Part shown: piece by piece, positions 9,332 to 17,722 of the stretch
Layout of the letters: every line of letters begins with the position of its first letter
How positions within the stretch are numbered: the first letter of the stretch is position 1
From: Glutamicibacter mishrai
GTDB taxonomy: Bacteria > Actinomycetota > Actinomycetes > Actinomycetales > Micrococcaceae
Direction: 5' to 3'
Length of the DNA stretch: 64,000 nt
NCBI RefSeq assembly: GCF_012221945.1
Contig: NZ_CP032549.1
Location: 1,116,001-1,180,000 of the forward strand
Program-made: the position numbers and the translations under genes
Notes under the pieces: generated by a model
Seen by the model: only the letters and a program-made list of their open reading frames with translations
What the model was told of the DNA's origin: nothing
Database searches by the model: none

Positions 9332-10317
9332 ACGCACTCAAGATCGTGGTCACCGATCCAATCGTGAGCCGCTTCGAATCCCGCTTTCGCGAATTGGCGG
9401 CAGGCTTCGAATGGCATTTTGTGGCCGATTTGCAGGCAAAAGAGCAGTCATCGCGCATTGCGGAAGCCGACGTGCTCGTCTGCTCCAAGCTCGCGCCCGA
9501 AGATGCGCAACAATGCCAGGCGCGGTTGGTGCATGTTACCGGCTCGGGAACGGATCGTGTTGCTTTGCAGCAGCTCCCGGCAACCACCGGCATTGCCACC
9601 ACCTCGCATCACGAACGCTCCATCGCCGAGTACGTGCTGATGGCCATCCTTGCCCACGAACGTCGCCTGTTTGAAGTTACCGCCGAATTGCGCGAAGGCA
9701 CTTGGAAGACGGTGGCCACCGACCAGTCAGTGCCAATGTTCCGCACGTTCAAGGACCTGACTGTCGGTTTCATCGGGCTGGGCGGAATTGGCGCAAAGAC
9801 ATCAGCGGCTGTCTCGGCGTTAGGCGCGAAAGCTATTGCCGTTCGCCGCAATCCATCAACGCCTTCAGAAGCCGACCAGAAGCTGGCGTGGGTCAAGTCC
9901 ATGGAGCATCTGCCTGAGCTTCTGGAAACCAGTGACGTTGTGGTTCTCTGCCTGCCCCTGACAGATGAGACGCGCGGTCTCATTGGCGCGGAGCAACTCG
10001 AACTAATGCGCAAAGATGCGCTCCTGGTGAATGTATCGCGTGGACCGATCATTGATGCCCAGGCTCTGATCGCTGCCTTGGAGCAGCGAATCATCGGCGG
10101 AGCTGCCTTGGATGTCTGGTGGGATGCGCCCAACGGCACCAAAGCTCCCGAGCTGACACGGCAGCTCGCCGCCCATCCACGGGTGATCGCTACCCCGCAT
10201 TATTCAGGACATGCCCGGAACACTTTTGAATCCAGGGTGGACGAGATCTGTGAAAACATCCTCGCCTTCACGGCCTTGCCCGGATCCCTATCCGCAGCGC
10301 CTGCCACCGATAGCTGA
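9325..10317 (+). CDS. D-2-hydroxyacid dehydrogenase (NAD(P)-dependent)
   Basis: The start chosen is the ATG at 9325, which overlaps the upstream stop by 7 bp and gives 330 residues; a longer open frame to 9091 lies inside the upstream gene. It is a D-isomer-specific 2-hydroxyacid dehydrogenase with the Rossmann motif GLGGIGAKT, the catalytic Arg in NVSRGPIIDAQAL, and the His of ATPHYSGHARNTFE. Family members reduce 2-oxoacids such as glyoxylate, hydroxypyruvate or tartronate semialdehyde. Translational coupling to a dehydratase suggests that it reduces or oxidises the 2-oxoacid made by that enzyme (inference). Confidence 0.9.
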   Translation: MVDALKIVVTDPIVSRFESRFRELAAGFEWHFVADLQAKEQSSRIAEADVLVCSKLAPEDAQQCQARLVHVTGSGTDRVALQQLPATTGIATTSHHERSIAEYVLMAILAHERRLFEVTAELREGTWKTVATDQSVPMFRTFKDLTVGFIGLGGIGAKTSAAVSALGAKAIAVRRNPSTPSEADQKLAWVKSMEHLPELLETSDVVVLCLPLTDETRGLIGAEQLELMRKDALLVNVSRGPIIDAQALIAALEQRIIGGAALDVWWDAPNGTKAPELTRQLAAHPRVIATPHYSGHARNTFESRVDEICENILAFTALPGSLSAAPATDS

Positions 10318-10402
10318 GCCAAAGGAATCGCTAGGGCTGGGAATTCACAAATGCCGATTCGTGCCGGATGAAATTCTGTCATGGGACAGTCCACTCCATA
10401 GA

Positions 10403-10855
10403 ATGGTTCCCATGCAAGATGAAAAGCTGCTGCACATGGTTGAAGAAGAATTCACCGCCATACTTTTGCACGCCCGGGATATGCTCCTGCGCCGCGCCAA
10501 AGCTGTGCACCCCGACCTGCAAGCACCTGGTTACCGGGTACTGGCCCTCGTCATCCGCGACGATGCCCAGCAGCAAGGCGAGCTGGCTGAAGCGCTGAGC
10601 CTAGACAAGGCCACCATCTCCCGACTGGTCAAACATCTTGAAACTCTTGGACTGGTCAACCGCACCCAAGATCCTTCCGATGGCCGGGCGCAGCTGGTCT
10701 CTGCCACACCTATGGCACACGAGAAGTGGAAGGCCAGCGGCAACACCCTGCGCCAGGAGCTTCGTCGTCAACTCACCGAATGGGAACCAGGCGAACTGCA
10801 GAACTTCGGCGAGCTCTTACACCGTCTGAACATCAGTTTCGACGAACTCGATTAA
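10403..10855 (+). CDS. MarR-family transcriptional regulator
   Basis: A winged-helix MarR protein of about 150 residues, with the recognition region LSLDKATISRLVKHLETLGLV followed by the DPSDGRAQLVSAT wing. The ATG at 10403 is preferred because it gives the usual MarR length; ATG 10412 is equally possible, and no convincing ribosome site is seen, so translation may be leaderless. It stands alone after the hydroxyacid dehydrogenase and converges on the helicase gene. Its target is not evident nearby; the GTTGA-N4-TCAAC sites before yceI (30655-30714) are MarR-like, but no link can be shown. Confidence 0.85.
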   Translation: MVPMQDEKLLHMVEEEFTAILLHARDMLLRRAKAVHPDLQAPGYRVLALVIRDDAQQQGELAEALSLDKATISRLVKHLETLGLVNRTQDPSDGRAQLVSATPMAHEKWKASGNTLRQELRRQLTEWEPGELQNFGELLHRLNISFDELD

Positions 10856-10863
10856 CCGGGAAA

Positions 10864-13800
10864 CTACTCCATCAGGGCCAAGAAATCATCTGCGCTGAGC
10901 GCTGCTGGCTGGCCCGCTTGGGCTTCGTCTCCGAGGACATCATTGAACAGCTGAGTCTTCTTCGCTTGAAGCGCCAGCACCTTGGACTCAATAGTGTCCT
11001 TGGCAACCAGACGATAAACATAGACAGGTTTCTCTTGGCCGATGCGGTGTGCTCGGTCAATGGCTTGGGCCTCAGCCGCCGGATTCCACCATGGGTCCAA
11101 CAAGATGCAGTAGTCCGCCGCGGTGAGGTTGATGCCAAAGCCGCCAGACTTCAGCGAGATGAAGAAGACCGGGAAGTCGCCGTCGGTGAATCCTTCGATC
11201 AGATCCTTGCGCTTGGCACCACTGGTCGAGCCATCCAGATAGCCGTGATCAATGCCTAGTTCTACGGCGATGTCCTTCGCTTTGGTCAGGAAGCTAGTGA
11301 ACTGGCTGAAGACCAGGATCTTGTGGCCCTCGGCGACGGCATCGCCCATCATTTCACGCAGCAATTCGAGCTTCGCGCTGGCACCGTCCCCTTCGCCTAC
11401 CAGTGAGGGGTCCAAAGCCAGCTGGCGAAGCAGCGTCAAGGACTGCAAGATCTTGAATCTGTTCGAATCAACATCATCCACCAAACCGAGCACTTCCTGA
11501 CGCACACGCTGGAAACGACGATCATAGGCTTTACGGTGGCTTGGCTCCAGTTCCACTTCCAGGATCTGTTCGGTCTTGGCAGGTAATTCTGGCACAACTT
11601 GTTCTTTGGTACGGCGAAGGACGAAAGGACGCAGACGGCTCTTGAGCCGATCCAGCCGTTCCTTGTCCCCATCAGCGATCTGCTTTTGGTAATTGTCTTT
11701 GAAGGCGTTTTGACCGCCCAGCAATCCGGGAGCAGCCATCGAAACCAGAGCCCACAGTTCCATCAGGTTATTTTCCATCGGAGTGCCGGTGACCACGAAT
11801 TTGCATGGAACTGGCAGCTGCCGAGCTTGCTTGTAGCCCTTGGATGTGTGGTTCTTTAGCTGTTGCGCCTCATCCATGATCATGACGGAAAAGCCGGCGG
11901 CTTCGAATTCCTCATAGGACAGCCGGAAGATCGTATAGCTGGTTACGATCAGCTGGGCATCGCCCAACTGATCGGCTACGGTTTGGCCGGCCTTCTTGGC
12001 TGTCGAGGTAATGCCCCACGTTTTGAGGTTCGGGGTGAATCGGTGGGCTTCATTGATCCAGTTGCCTACGACGGATGTCGGAGCCAGGACGAGGAACTTT
12101 TGATCTGGATTCTCAAGGCGGGCCTGTTCGAGACAAGCCAGCAATTGGACGGTCTTGCCCAGCCCCATGTCATCTGCGAGTACCCCGCCCAACGAGTGGG
12201 TGCGCAGGAAATTCAACCATGAAAGCCCCTGTTCCTGGTAGGGGCGAAGGTTCGCTTTGAAGCTTTCGGGAAGCTGCACCTTTTGAAGTTCTTCACCGCG
12301 GCTGAGCTCATTCATGTTCTGCAACCACTGGCTATGCTGGGCTTCGATGATGCCCAGATCCAGCAGCTCGTGCCACCAGTCAATGCTTAGCTTGTGGACT
12401 CGAATCGTATTGCCTTCGACTTTGCCTAGTTCGCCAGCTTCTGCGATCAGCTGGCGCAATTGCGCGAAGTCTTCACTTGCAATGGGAATGACCGTCATGT
12501 CTTCAAGGACCAAGTAATCCAATCGCAGAGTGAGTGCTGCCAGCAACAACGCGAAGGGCACCTTGATGTCATCGATGGTGACTTCGACCGTTAGATCAAA
12601 CCAGTCGCCGGTGTTTTCACCGGCCTCGATAGAGACCGTTGCCGGCGTATCAAGGATCCGATACTTAGGTAGCTGATTCTGCGCTTCGATGAGAATATCT
12701 GGGTGTTCTTCAAGCAACGGCAGGGTATAGACCATGAAGTCGATGGACTCATCGATGCTCAACTCGCGGTCCTCGTAGATCCCGCGTGAATTCACGTTGC
12801 CTAACGCCGAGTCGTCGCCCAATTTATCCTTGATTGAAGCCAAGATCTCTTTTTCGACGCTGCGCTGCTTGGTCGCTTTGGGCGCGTACTTCCACGAATA
12901 GTGCAGATTCACCGTTTCGGCAGTGCTGGAAACTCGCAGCCTCAACACCGGGCGAGGAGGCTCGGGAATGGCGTAGGAAACGTCAGCGCTTTTCAACGGT
13001 GCCAATGCCCTCATGCGGTCCAGATGGGAATCTTCGAATCGTTGGACATCGGTTGACGGAATGAACTGCACACCAGAAGCGATAAAGGTCGCTAGCTCGC
13101 CCGAAACGGGCTCGGCAAATTCGGCCAGTCCCCAGTCCTTGGATTTCTCCAGCGGTTTCGACGAATACGCCAAAAGAGCTGGCGGGTTGCCGATAGGCAA
13201 TAAGTGAGTGTGCTCCTCTACAGGTCCTCTGAGGATGCCTTCTACCGTCAACCCGTTCTCGCCGCGACGCATATCCAGGTACGCCTGGGCCTGTACCTCG
13301 CTGAAGTTCACTTCAGATTTGCCTGAAGTGGCACCGTTGATGATCGCTACGCCAGCGTCCCGAAGCTCTCCAAATGCAGCTATCAAGTCCCTGCCGGGCA
13401 CCTCCATCAAGGAAATCCAGTCCTTGGCTTCCCAGAAATGACCATACTTCTGCTTTTCTGCGTGCTCTCGCAGACGGTTCAGTTCAATTACCGCTCGGCG
13501 CTGTTCCCGAGGGAAATGTTCGTCAAAGGCCACTGATTTCCAGCTCACCCCGGACTGCACCCAAGGACTCTTGCTTCCCCGCTTAGCTGGGCGCGCTTGA
13601 AGAGTCAGCAGGTCGTCGCCACCATACCGAGGCGTTCTAAGAATCTTCAGGATCAGCCCCAAAGGTTCTTCAATAATGTCTATTTCGTCCTCGGGCACCG
13701 GCAACAGTCGGTTAAGATTTCGCTCCCACTGAGGTACTGCATTGCGACGCCACGCGTATGGGTCCGATTCGATGTCAGAAACAATCAGCGGATCATCCTC

Positions 13801-14088
13801 GTCGCTGAGGACCTCTAGGAGTAACGCCGCCACCTCTGCGCAGCTTTTTTCGGATGGATGCCCTGAGCAAAATCCTTCAAATTCAATGCGATCCCCCACA
13901 ATGTGGAAATTCGCCACCACTTCAAGACCTGCGACCAGGCCGGTGACGCCTGAACTGCTAACCCTTTGGTATCGGTCAACGTCTTGAACGAGACCCGCTT
14001 TGTGATACATCCGTCCAGCACGAAGTTCATCGTCAGAGACCAATAAGTCCAGAGATTCAAAGTTCAGCTGGAATTCCATCATCGCCAT
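10864..14088 (-). CDS. SNF2/Swi2-family DNA-dependent ATPase (DEAD/H helicase-like)
   Basis: A 1074-residue protein. The C-terminal half is a complete SNF2 motor: Walker A ADDMGLGKT near residue 630, DEAQ box near 737, and a helicase C domain ending with the RAHRIGQ motif VI. The N-terminal half has a region resembling a SWIM zinc finger (FCSGHPSEKSC, about 75-90) but without the full CxC...CxH pattern, then a large domain of unknown role seen in bacterial SNF2 proteins. Such proteins remodel protein-DNA or RNA polymerase complexes. No methylase or restriction partner is adjacent, so a DISARM-type defence role is not supported. Confidence 0.92.
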   Translation of the reverse strand: MAMMEFQLNFESLDLLVSDDELRAGRMYHKAGLVQDVDRYQRVSSSGVTGLVAGLEVVANFHIVGDRIEFEGFCSGHPSEKSCAEVAALLLEVLSDEDDPLIVSDIESDPYAWRRNAVPQWERNLNRLLPVPEDEIDIIEEPLGLILKILRTPRYGGDDLLTLQARPAKRGSKSPWVQSGVSWKSVAFDEHFPREQRRAVIELNRLREHAEKQKYGHFWEAKDWISLMEVPGRDLIAAFGELRDAGVAIINGATSGKSEVNFSEVQAQAYLDMRRGENGLTVEGILRGPVEEHTHLLPIGNPPALLAYSSKPLEKSKDWGLAEFAEPVSGELATFIASGVQFIPSTDVQRFEDSHLDRMRALAPLKSADVSYAIPEPPRPVLRLRVSSTAETVNLHYSWKYAPKATKQRSVEKEILASIKDKLGDDSALGNVNSRGIYEDRELSIDESIDFMVYTLPLLEEHPDILIEAQNQLPKYRILDTPATVSIEAGENTGDWFDLTVEVTIDDIKVPFALLLAALTLRLDYLVLEDMTVIPIASEDFAQLRQLIAEAGELGKVEGNTIRVHKLSIDWWHELLDLGIIEAQHSQWLQNMNELSRGEELQKVQLPESFKANLRPYQEQGLSWLNFLRTHSLGGVLADDMGLGKTVQLLACLEQARLENPDQKFLVLAPTSVVGNWINEAHRFTPNLKTWGITSTAKKAGQTVADQLGDAQLIVTSYTIFRLSYEEFEAAGFSVMIMDEAQQLKNHTSKGYKQARQLPVPCKFVVTGTPMENNLMELWALVSMAAPGLLGGQNAFKDNYQKQIADGDKERLDRLKSRLRPFVLRRTKEQVVPELPAKTEQILEVELEPSHRKAYDRRFQRVRQEVLGLVDDVDSNRFKILQSLTLLRQLALDPSLVGEGDGASAKLELLREMMGDAVAEGHKILVFSQFTSFLTKAKDIAVELGIDHGYLDGSTSGAKRKDLIEGFTDGDFPVFFISLKSGGFGINLTAADYCILLDPWWNPAAEAQAIDRAHRIGQEKPVYVYRLVAKDTIESKVLALQAKKTQLFNDVLGDEAQAGQPAALSADDFLALME

Positions 14089-14215
14089 CCAAAAGTAGTG
14101 CGTTAGAGCGGATTGCTACCCTCCATCCTATCGATGCATAGCGACAAGACAGCCATGACGAAACGTTAAGTGGATACTTTACCGAGCCCAGTGTTAGCGG
14201 ATAAAAAGGAACTAC

Positions 14216-14302
14216 TGAATCACGAGTTCCACTCATCAAGGCCCTGGCTGAGCGGACGGCAACCCTTGAGCCATTGTGCGGGGTGCCCCAGGTGACGATT
14301 CG
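14216..14302 (+). ncRNA. SAM-IV-like riboswitch aptamer
   Basis: The leader of the OsmC-family gene carries the signature of the actinobacterial SAM-IV / SAM-I-IV riboswitch: CACGAGTTCC near the 5' side, CGGCAACCC at 14257-14265, GGGGTGCCCC at 14280-14289 and AGGTGA at 14290-14295. The ends close as a P1 helix, GAATC (14217-14221) with GATTC (14297-14301). The order and spacing follow the SAM-I/SAM-IV core that binds S-adenosylmethionine. This is recognised from memory of the consensus, not from a covariance search. Confidence 0.78.
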
Positions 14303-14306
14303 ACGC

Positions 14307-14367
14307 ATCTTGAAATCCAAGATCGTAAACGATGGCGCCCCCTGCGCCAGAAAGGGGATGACTCCCC
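14307..14367 (+). promoter_or_regulatory. Riboswitch expression platform hiding the osmC ribosome site
   Basis: Three hairpins follow the aptamer: ATCTTG/CAAGAT (14307-14323), TGGCGC/GCGCCA (14333-14349) and GGGGA/TCCCC (14354-14367). The last contains the ribosome-binding sequence AAAGGGGA and ends one base before the ATG. The CCCCC in the loop of the second hairpin could also pair with GGGG. Mutually exclusive pairing of this site suggests control of translation initiation by SAM (inference). Confidence 0.55.
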
Positions 14368-14368
14368 C

Positions 14369-14920
14369 ATGTCTCACGCAACAGCAAAACTCTCAGTAGC
14401 CGAGGACCGTTCACAGCGCCTTCAAGAAGCAGGTGCAGGTTGGGGCGAACGGATTTCCGCCGCACCGCATAGCGCCGCGTTGACCTTTACGGTCCAGGGC
14501 GAAGGCTTTGATTCGGTGGCCAGCAATATCCGCGCCGGCAAGCATACCTTCACCGTCGATGAACCAGCAGCGCTCGGTGGCAGCGACGTGGCCGCCAGCC
14601 CCGTTGAATACGCTTTGGCAGCTTTGGTGTCCTGCCAGGTCGTGGTCTATCGGCTCTACGCCGAGAACCTGGGAATCCAGGTTGACGATGTCCAGATCAC
14701 TGCGGACGGGCAGCTCGATGTCCGCGGGCTCTTCGGCATCGATCCTTCCATCCGCCCCGGCTTCTCTTCGGTGGACCTGAAGGTGCAGATTGCTGGTCCG
14801 GAATCCGCCGAACGCTACGAGGAATTGCGCCAGGCAGTAGATGCACACTGCCCCGTGCTTGACCTCTTCGCCAACCCGGTGCCCGTCACCACCTCGGTGC
14901 AGCTGATCGAAGCCAGCTAG
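14369..14920 (+). CDS. OsmC-family peroxiredoxin-like protein
   Basis: A 183-residue OsmC/Ohr-fold protein with both expected redox cysteines, in ALVSCQVVVYRL and VDAHCPVLDLF. OsmC proteins reduce organic hydroperoxides with thiols; a subgroup is linked to sulfur metabolism. The start at 14369 follows AAAGGGGA and gives MSHATAKLS; upstream in-frame codons fall in the riboswitch leader. SAM-dependent control ties it to methionine or sulfur status rather than to osmotic stress. A strong terminator follows at 14938-14983. Confidence 0.9.
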   Translation: MSHATAKLSVAEDRSQRLQEAGAGWGERISAAPHSAALTFTVQGEGFDSVASNIRAGKHTFTVDEPAALGGSDVAASPVEYALAALVSCQVVVYRLYAENLGIQVDDVQITADGQLDVRGLFGIDPSIRPGFSSVDLKVQIAGPESAERYEELRQAVDAHCPVLDLFANPVPVTTSVQLIEAS

Positions 14921-14937
14921 CCTAAGCTGAAAACAGC

Positions 14938-14983
14938 AGTGCACTGTGGCGGCCATTGATACTACTGGCCGCCACAGTGCACT
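14938..14983. terminator. Bidirectional terminator between osmC and idnD
   Basis: A perfect 18-bp inverted repeat (AGTGCACTGTGGCGGCCA, 14938-14955, and its complement at 14966-14983) with a 10-base loop. It lies between convergent genes; a short T-run follows on the plus side. Confidence 0.85.
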
Positions 14984-14999
14984 TTGGGACTCGCGAGAG

Positions 15000-16055
15000 C
15001 TACTGGTCCAGGAAGTTGAGCAGCACCTTGCCCGAGGTCGAGGAGTCCTTGGCGGTTTCAAAGGCTTCAATCCCATCAACCACTGGGAACTCATGGGTGA
15101 CGGCTGCACCTATCTGCAGGGAGCCGTCGGCCAGGGCTTCGAGCACCTGATCGATTTCGCCGTTGAAGCGGAAGGAACCGACTAGTTCCAGTTCCCGGGT
15201 GATGGCCAGTGAAATCAGCGCGGGCTGTTCGCCGCTTGGCAACAGGCCCACCATGACCACTCGGCCACCACGCACTGCGCCGCGGACCGCTGAGGCCAAG
15301 CCGCGATAGTTGCCGCTGGCCTCGATCACCACATCTGCGTTGATGTTGGCGATGGCTTCCTGGTCATCGGCGCGCAGGGTGGAGGTGGCGCCCAGTTCCC
15401 GGGCGATGGCCAATGGCTTCTCGTGCATATCCACTGCGATGATCTCGCTGGCGCCGCCACGCTTGAGCACTGCCACAGCGAGCGCGCCGATAGGGCCGGC
15501 CCCGATCACCAGGGCCTTTTTGCCTGAGACATCTCCGGCACGCGAAACGGCATGCCACGCCACCGCTGCCGGTTCGGCCAGCGCGGCATCGCGCAGCGAG
15601 AGTCCCCCAGGCAGTTCGCGCAGCATGCGCGTTGGCAGGTTCACTTCGCGAGCGAAGGCGCCTTCGGTGTGCGGGTAACGGGCGGCCGAGCCGAGGTAGG
15701 TGCAGCCCGGGGAAAGATTCGGACGATCTGCCGGGTACGGTTCGCCGGTGTCCCCCGGTGTTGCGGGGTGCACGGCGATCTTGGTTCCGGCTGCTGGCCC
15801 GCTGCCATCGGTGGCGGCTTCAATGACAGTTCCCACGATCTCGTGTCCGAGAATCATCGGTGCCCTGAGGATGGATTCCCCGGCGGCGCCGTGGCTCCAG
15901 TAGTGCAGGTCCGATCCGCAGATGCCGCCGTACGCGATGGCGATGCGTGCTTCGTCGGCCTTCGGTGCCGGCACGTCGATCTGTTCGATGCGCAGGTCTC
16001 CGGCGGCGTGGGCGACCACAGCCATGGTCGTGGAGGAAAGGGTGCTAGACGACAA
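15000..16055 (-). CDS. idnD: L-idonate 5-dehydrogenase (zinc-type alcohol dehydrogenase family)
   Basis: A 351-residue medium-chain dehydrogenase with GGICGSDLHYWSHG (catalytic zinc Cys), GHEIVG and the Rossmann motif GAGPIGALAV. The HYWSHGAAGESILRAPMILGHE stretch is characteristic of IdnD. The structural-zinc lobe keeps only one cysteine (SPGCTYLG), as in other idonate dehydrogenases. It oxidises L-idonate to 5-ketogluconate, which the upstream SDR reduces to gluconate. The two genes overlap by 11 bp. No gluconate kinase is in this operon. Confidence 0.87.
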   Translation of the reverse strand: MSSSTLSSTTMAVVAHAAGDLRIEQIDVPAPKADEARIAIAYGGICGSDLHYWSHGAAGESILRAPMILGHEIVGTVIEAATDGSGPAAGTKIAVHPATPGDTGEPYPADRPNLSPGCTYLGSAARYPHTEGAFAREVNLPTRMLRELPGGLSLRDAALAEPAAVAWHAVSRAGDVSGKKALVIGAGPIGALAVAVLKRGGASEIIAVDMHEKPLAIARELGATSTLRADDQEAIANINADVVIEASGNYRGLASAVRGAVRGGRVVMVGLLPSGEQPALISLAITRELELVGSFRFNGEIDQVLEALADGSLQIGAAVTHEFPVVDGIEAFETAKDSSTSGKVLLNFLDQ

Positions 16056-16815
16056 CGCTCATGCCTCCGTCGATGAAAATGGTTTGCCCGTTGACGTAGT
16101 TGGAGCCATCCGATGCCAGCCAGATGGCCGGGCCGGCCAGGTCCTCGACGGTGCCCCAGCGGGCAGCCGGGGTGCGGCCCAGGATCCACGAGTTGAACTT
16201 TTCATCGTCCACCAGGTTCTGGGTCATCTCAGTGTGGATGTAGCCCGGTGCGATGCCATTGATCTGCAGTCCAGCGCCAGCCCATTCGGCGGTCATGGCG
16301 CGGGTGAGGTTGCGCAGGCCGCCCTTGGCTGCGGTGTAGGCGGAAATGGTCGGGCGGGCCAGGTCGGTTTGCACCGAACAGATATTGATGATCTTGCCTT
16401 CGCCGCGTTCCACCATGCCGCGGGCTACTTCGCGTCCTACCAGGAAGGCGCTGGTCAGGTTGGTATCGATCACTCGCTGCCAGTCGGCGACTTCCAAATC
16501 CAGCATGGGCACGCGGTGCTGGATTCCGGCGTTGTTCACCAGGATGCGGATGGCGCCGATGTTCTTTTCGATGGCTGCGATGTTCTCGCGTACGGAGGCG
16601 TCATCGGTGACGTCGAAGCAGACGCTGTGGACCCGCTCTTCTCCGTAGCGGCTGGTGAAGTCCGCAGCGGTTTCGGCCAGGCGCTGTTCGTCCCGGCCGT
16701 GCAGGATGATGGTGGCTCCGGCGTTGGCCAGGGCGCGGGCCAGTTCGCGGCCGATGCCGCGGGAGGACCCGGTGACTAGGGCCAATCGTCCGGATAGGTC
16801 AAAGAGTTGACTCAT
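16045..16815 (-). CDS. idnO: Gluconate 5-dehydrogenase (short-chain dehydrogenase)
   Basis: A 256-residue SDR starting at ATG 16815, preceded by GAGGGA; a longer frame to 16893 has no ribosome site. The cofactor motif TGSSRGIGRELA, NNAGIQHRVP and the catalytic pair in SAYTAAKGG (YxxxK) are present. IdnO reduces 5-keto-D-gluconate to D-gluconate. It is coupled to IdnD, so the pair interconverts L-idonate and gluconate. Other polyol SDRs look similar; the partner gene makes this the best call. Confidence 0.85.
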   Translation of the reverse strand: MSQLFDLSGRLALVTGSSRGIGRELARALANAGATIILHGRDEQRLAETAADFTSRYGEERVHSVCFDVTDDASVRENIAAIEKNIGAIRILVNNAGIQHRVPMLDLEVADWQRVIDTNLTSAFLVGREVARGMVERGEGKIINICSVQTDLARPTISAYTAAKGGLRNLTRAMTAEWAGAGLQINGIAPGYIHTEMTQNLVDDEKFNSWILGRTPAARWGTVEDLAGPAIWLASDGSNYVNGQTIFIDGGMSVVV

Positions 16816-16982
16816 GAATTCCCTCGCATGGAAGTGTCGATGGTTCATCGACGGGAACCCACTGCCGGTAAAAACCAGCTGCCGTATCCGCAAAAGTAGC
16901 CCCGTCGCTTTCCCAAAACATATCAGACATAAGGGAGTCGTGGAGCTATAAAGTCCTACTTATTGAGTTGTTACGCTCCCGG

Positions 16983-17696
16983 CTACATCGACCGCGTCTG
17001 CGAGTAGAACCAGTTGATGTGCTCTTCGAGCAGCTGGGCTGCGCGCTCGCGCTGCCCTGTGGCGAAGGCGTGGTGGATGGCCTTGTGCTGGCGGCGCAGA
17101 ACGCGCACCACCGGCTGCCATGCCTCATCGCTGGGCACCGAGTCGGAGACGTAATCGCTGATTGAATTGCGCAGCGATTCCATCATGGATTCGACCACCG
17201 AGTTGCCGGCCATGGACGCGAGCAGCACATGGAATTCTGCATCAATGCGGTGGAAGGCCTCGCGCGAGAGCTGCGGATCATCCATGCGCATGATCAACAC
17301 CGCGGTGCGGTCGATCACCTGCTGGGCATAGACCGGGTCACGTGGGTTCATTTGCGCGGCCCAGGTCTCCAGCAGGATGCGCGACTCGACGATCTCGCGG
17401 ACGTTGATCCCCTTGGCCGCCAAGTGCAGGCGCAAAGCCTGCGAAATGCCGGCCGAGGGGTTGGAGATGATCACCGCTCCGGAGTTGGGTCCGGAGCCGG
17501 TGGAAGTCTTGATAATGCCCATCACGTCAAGGATGCGGATGGCATCGCGCACCGAGGCGCGGGAGATCCCATGCTGCTCCGCGAGCGCACGTTCACCGGG
17601 AAGCTGGTCCCCCACGGACAACTTCTCGGTACGCAGATCTTCCTCAATTGCTTGAAGCACGATCTGGTACGCACGCGGAGCTGGGTTAATTGGCAT
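16983..17696 (-). CDS. lldR: FadR-type GntR regulator, probable L-lactate regulator LldR
   Basis: A 237-residue protein: GntR winged helix (LPGERALAEQHGISRASVRDAIRIL, about 32-56) and an FCD effector domain with the usual metal-binding Asp/His positions. It lies 26 bp after the lactate permease on the same strand. Three TGGTCnGACCA sites lie in the permease/lutA divergent region, matching the TNGTNNNACNA operators of the FadR subfamily and of LldR in Corynebacterium. It probably represses lctP-lldR and lutABC until L-lactate binds (inference from context). Confidence 0.88.
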   Translation of the reverse strand: MPINPAPRAYQIVLQAIEEDLRTEKLSVGDQLPGERALAEQHGISRASVRDAIRILDVMGIIKTSTGSGPNSGAVIISNPSAGISQALRLHLAAKGINVREIVESRILLETWAAQMNPRDPVYAQQVIDRTAVLIMRMDDPQLSREAFHRIDAEFHVLLASMAGNSVVESMMESLRNSISDYVSDSVPSDEAWQPVVRVLRRQHKAIHHAFATGQRERAAQLLEEHINWFYSQTRSM

Positions 17697-17722
17697 CGGA
17701 TCTATTTTAGCCGGTCAGCTAA

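Noticed and set aside
10864..14088. SNF2 ATPase considered as part of a DISARM-like or other defence system
   Set aside because: No methylase, nuclease, PLD or DUF1998 gene is adjacent; neighbours are a MarR regulator and osmC.
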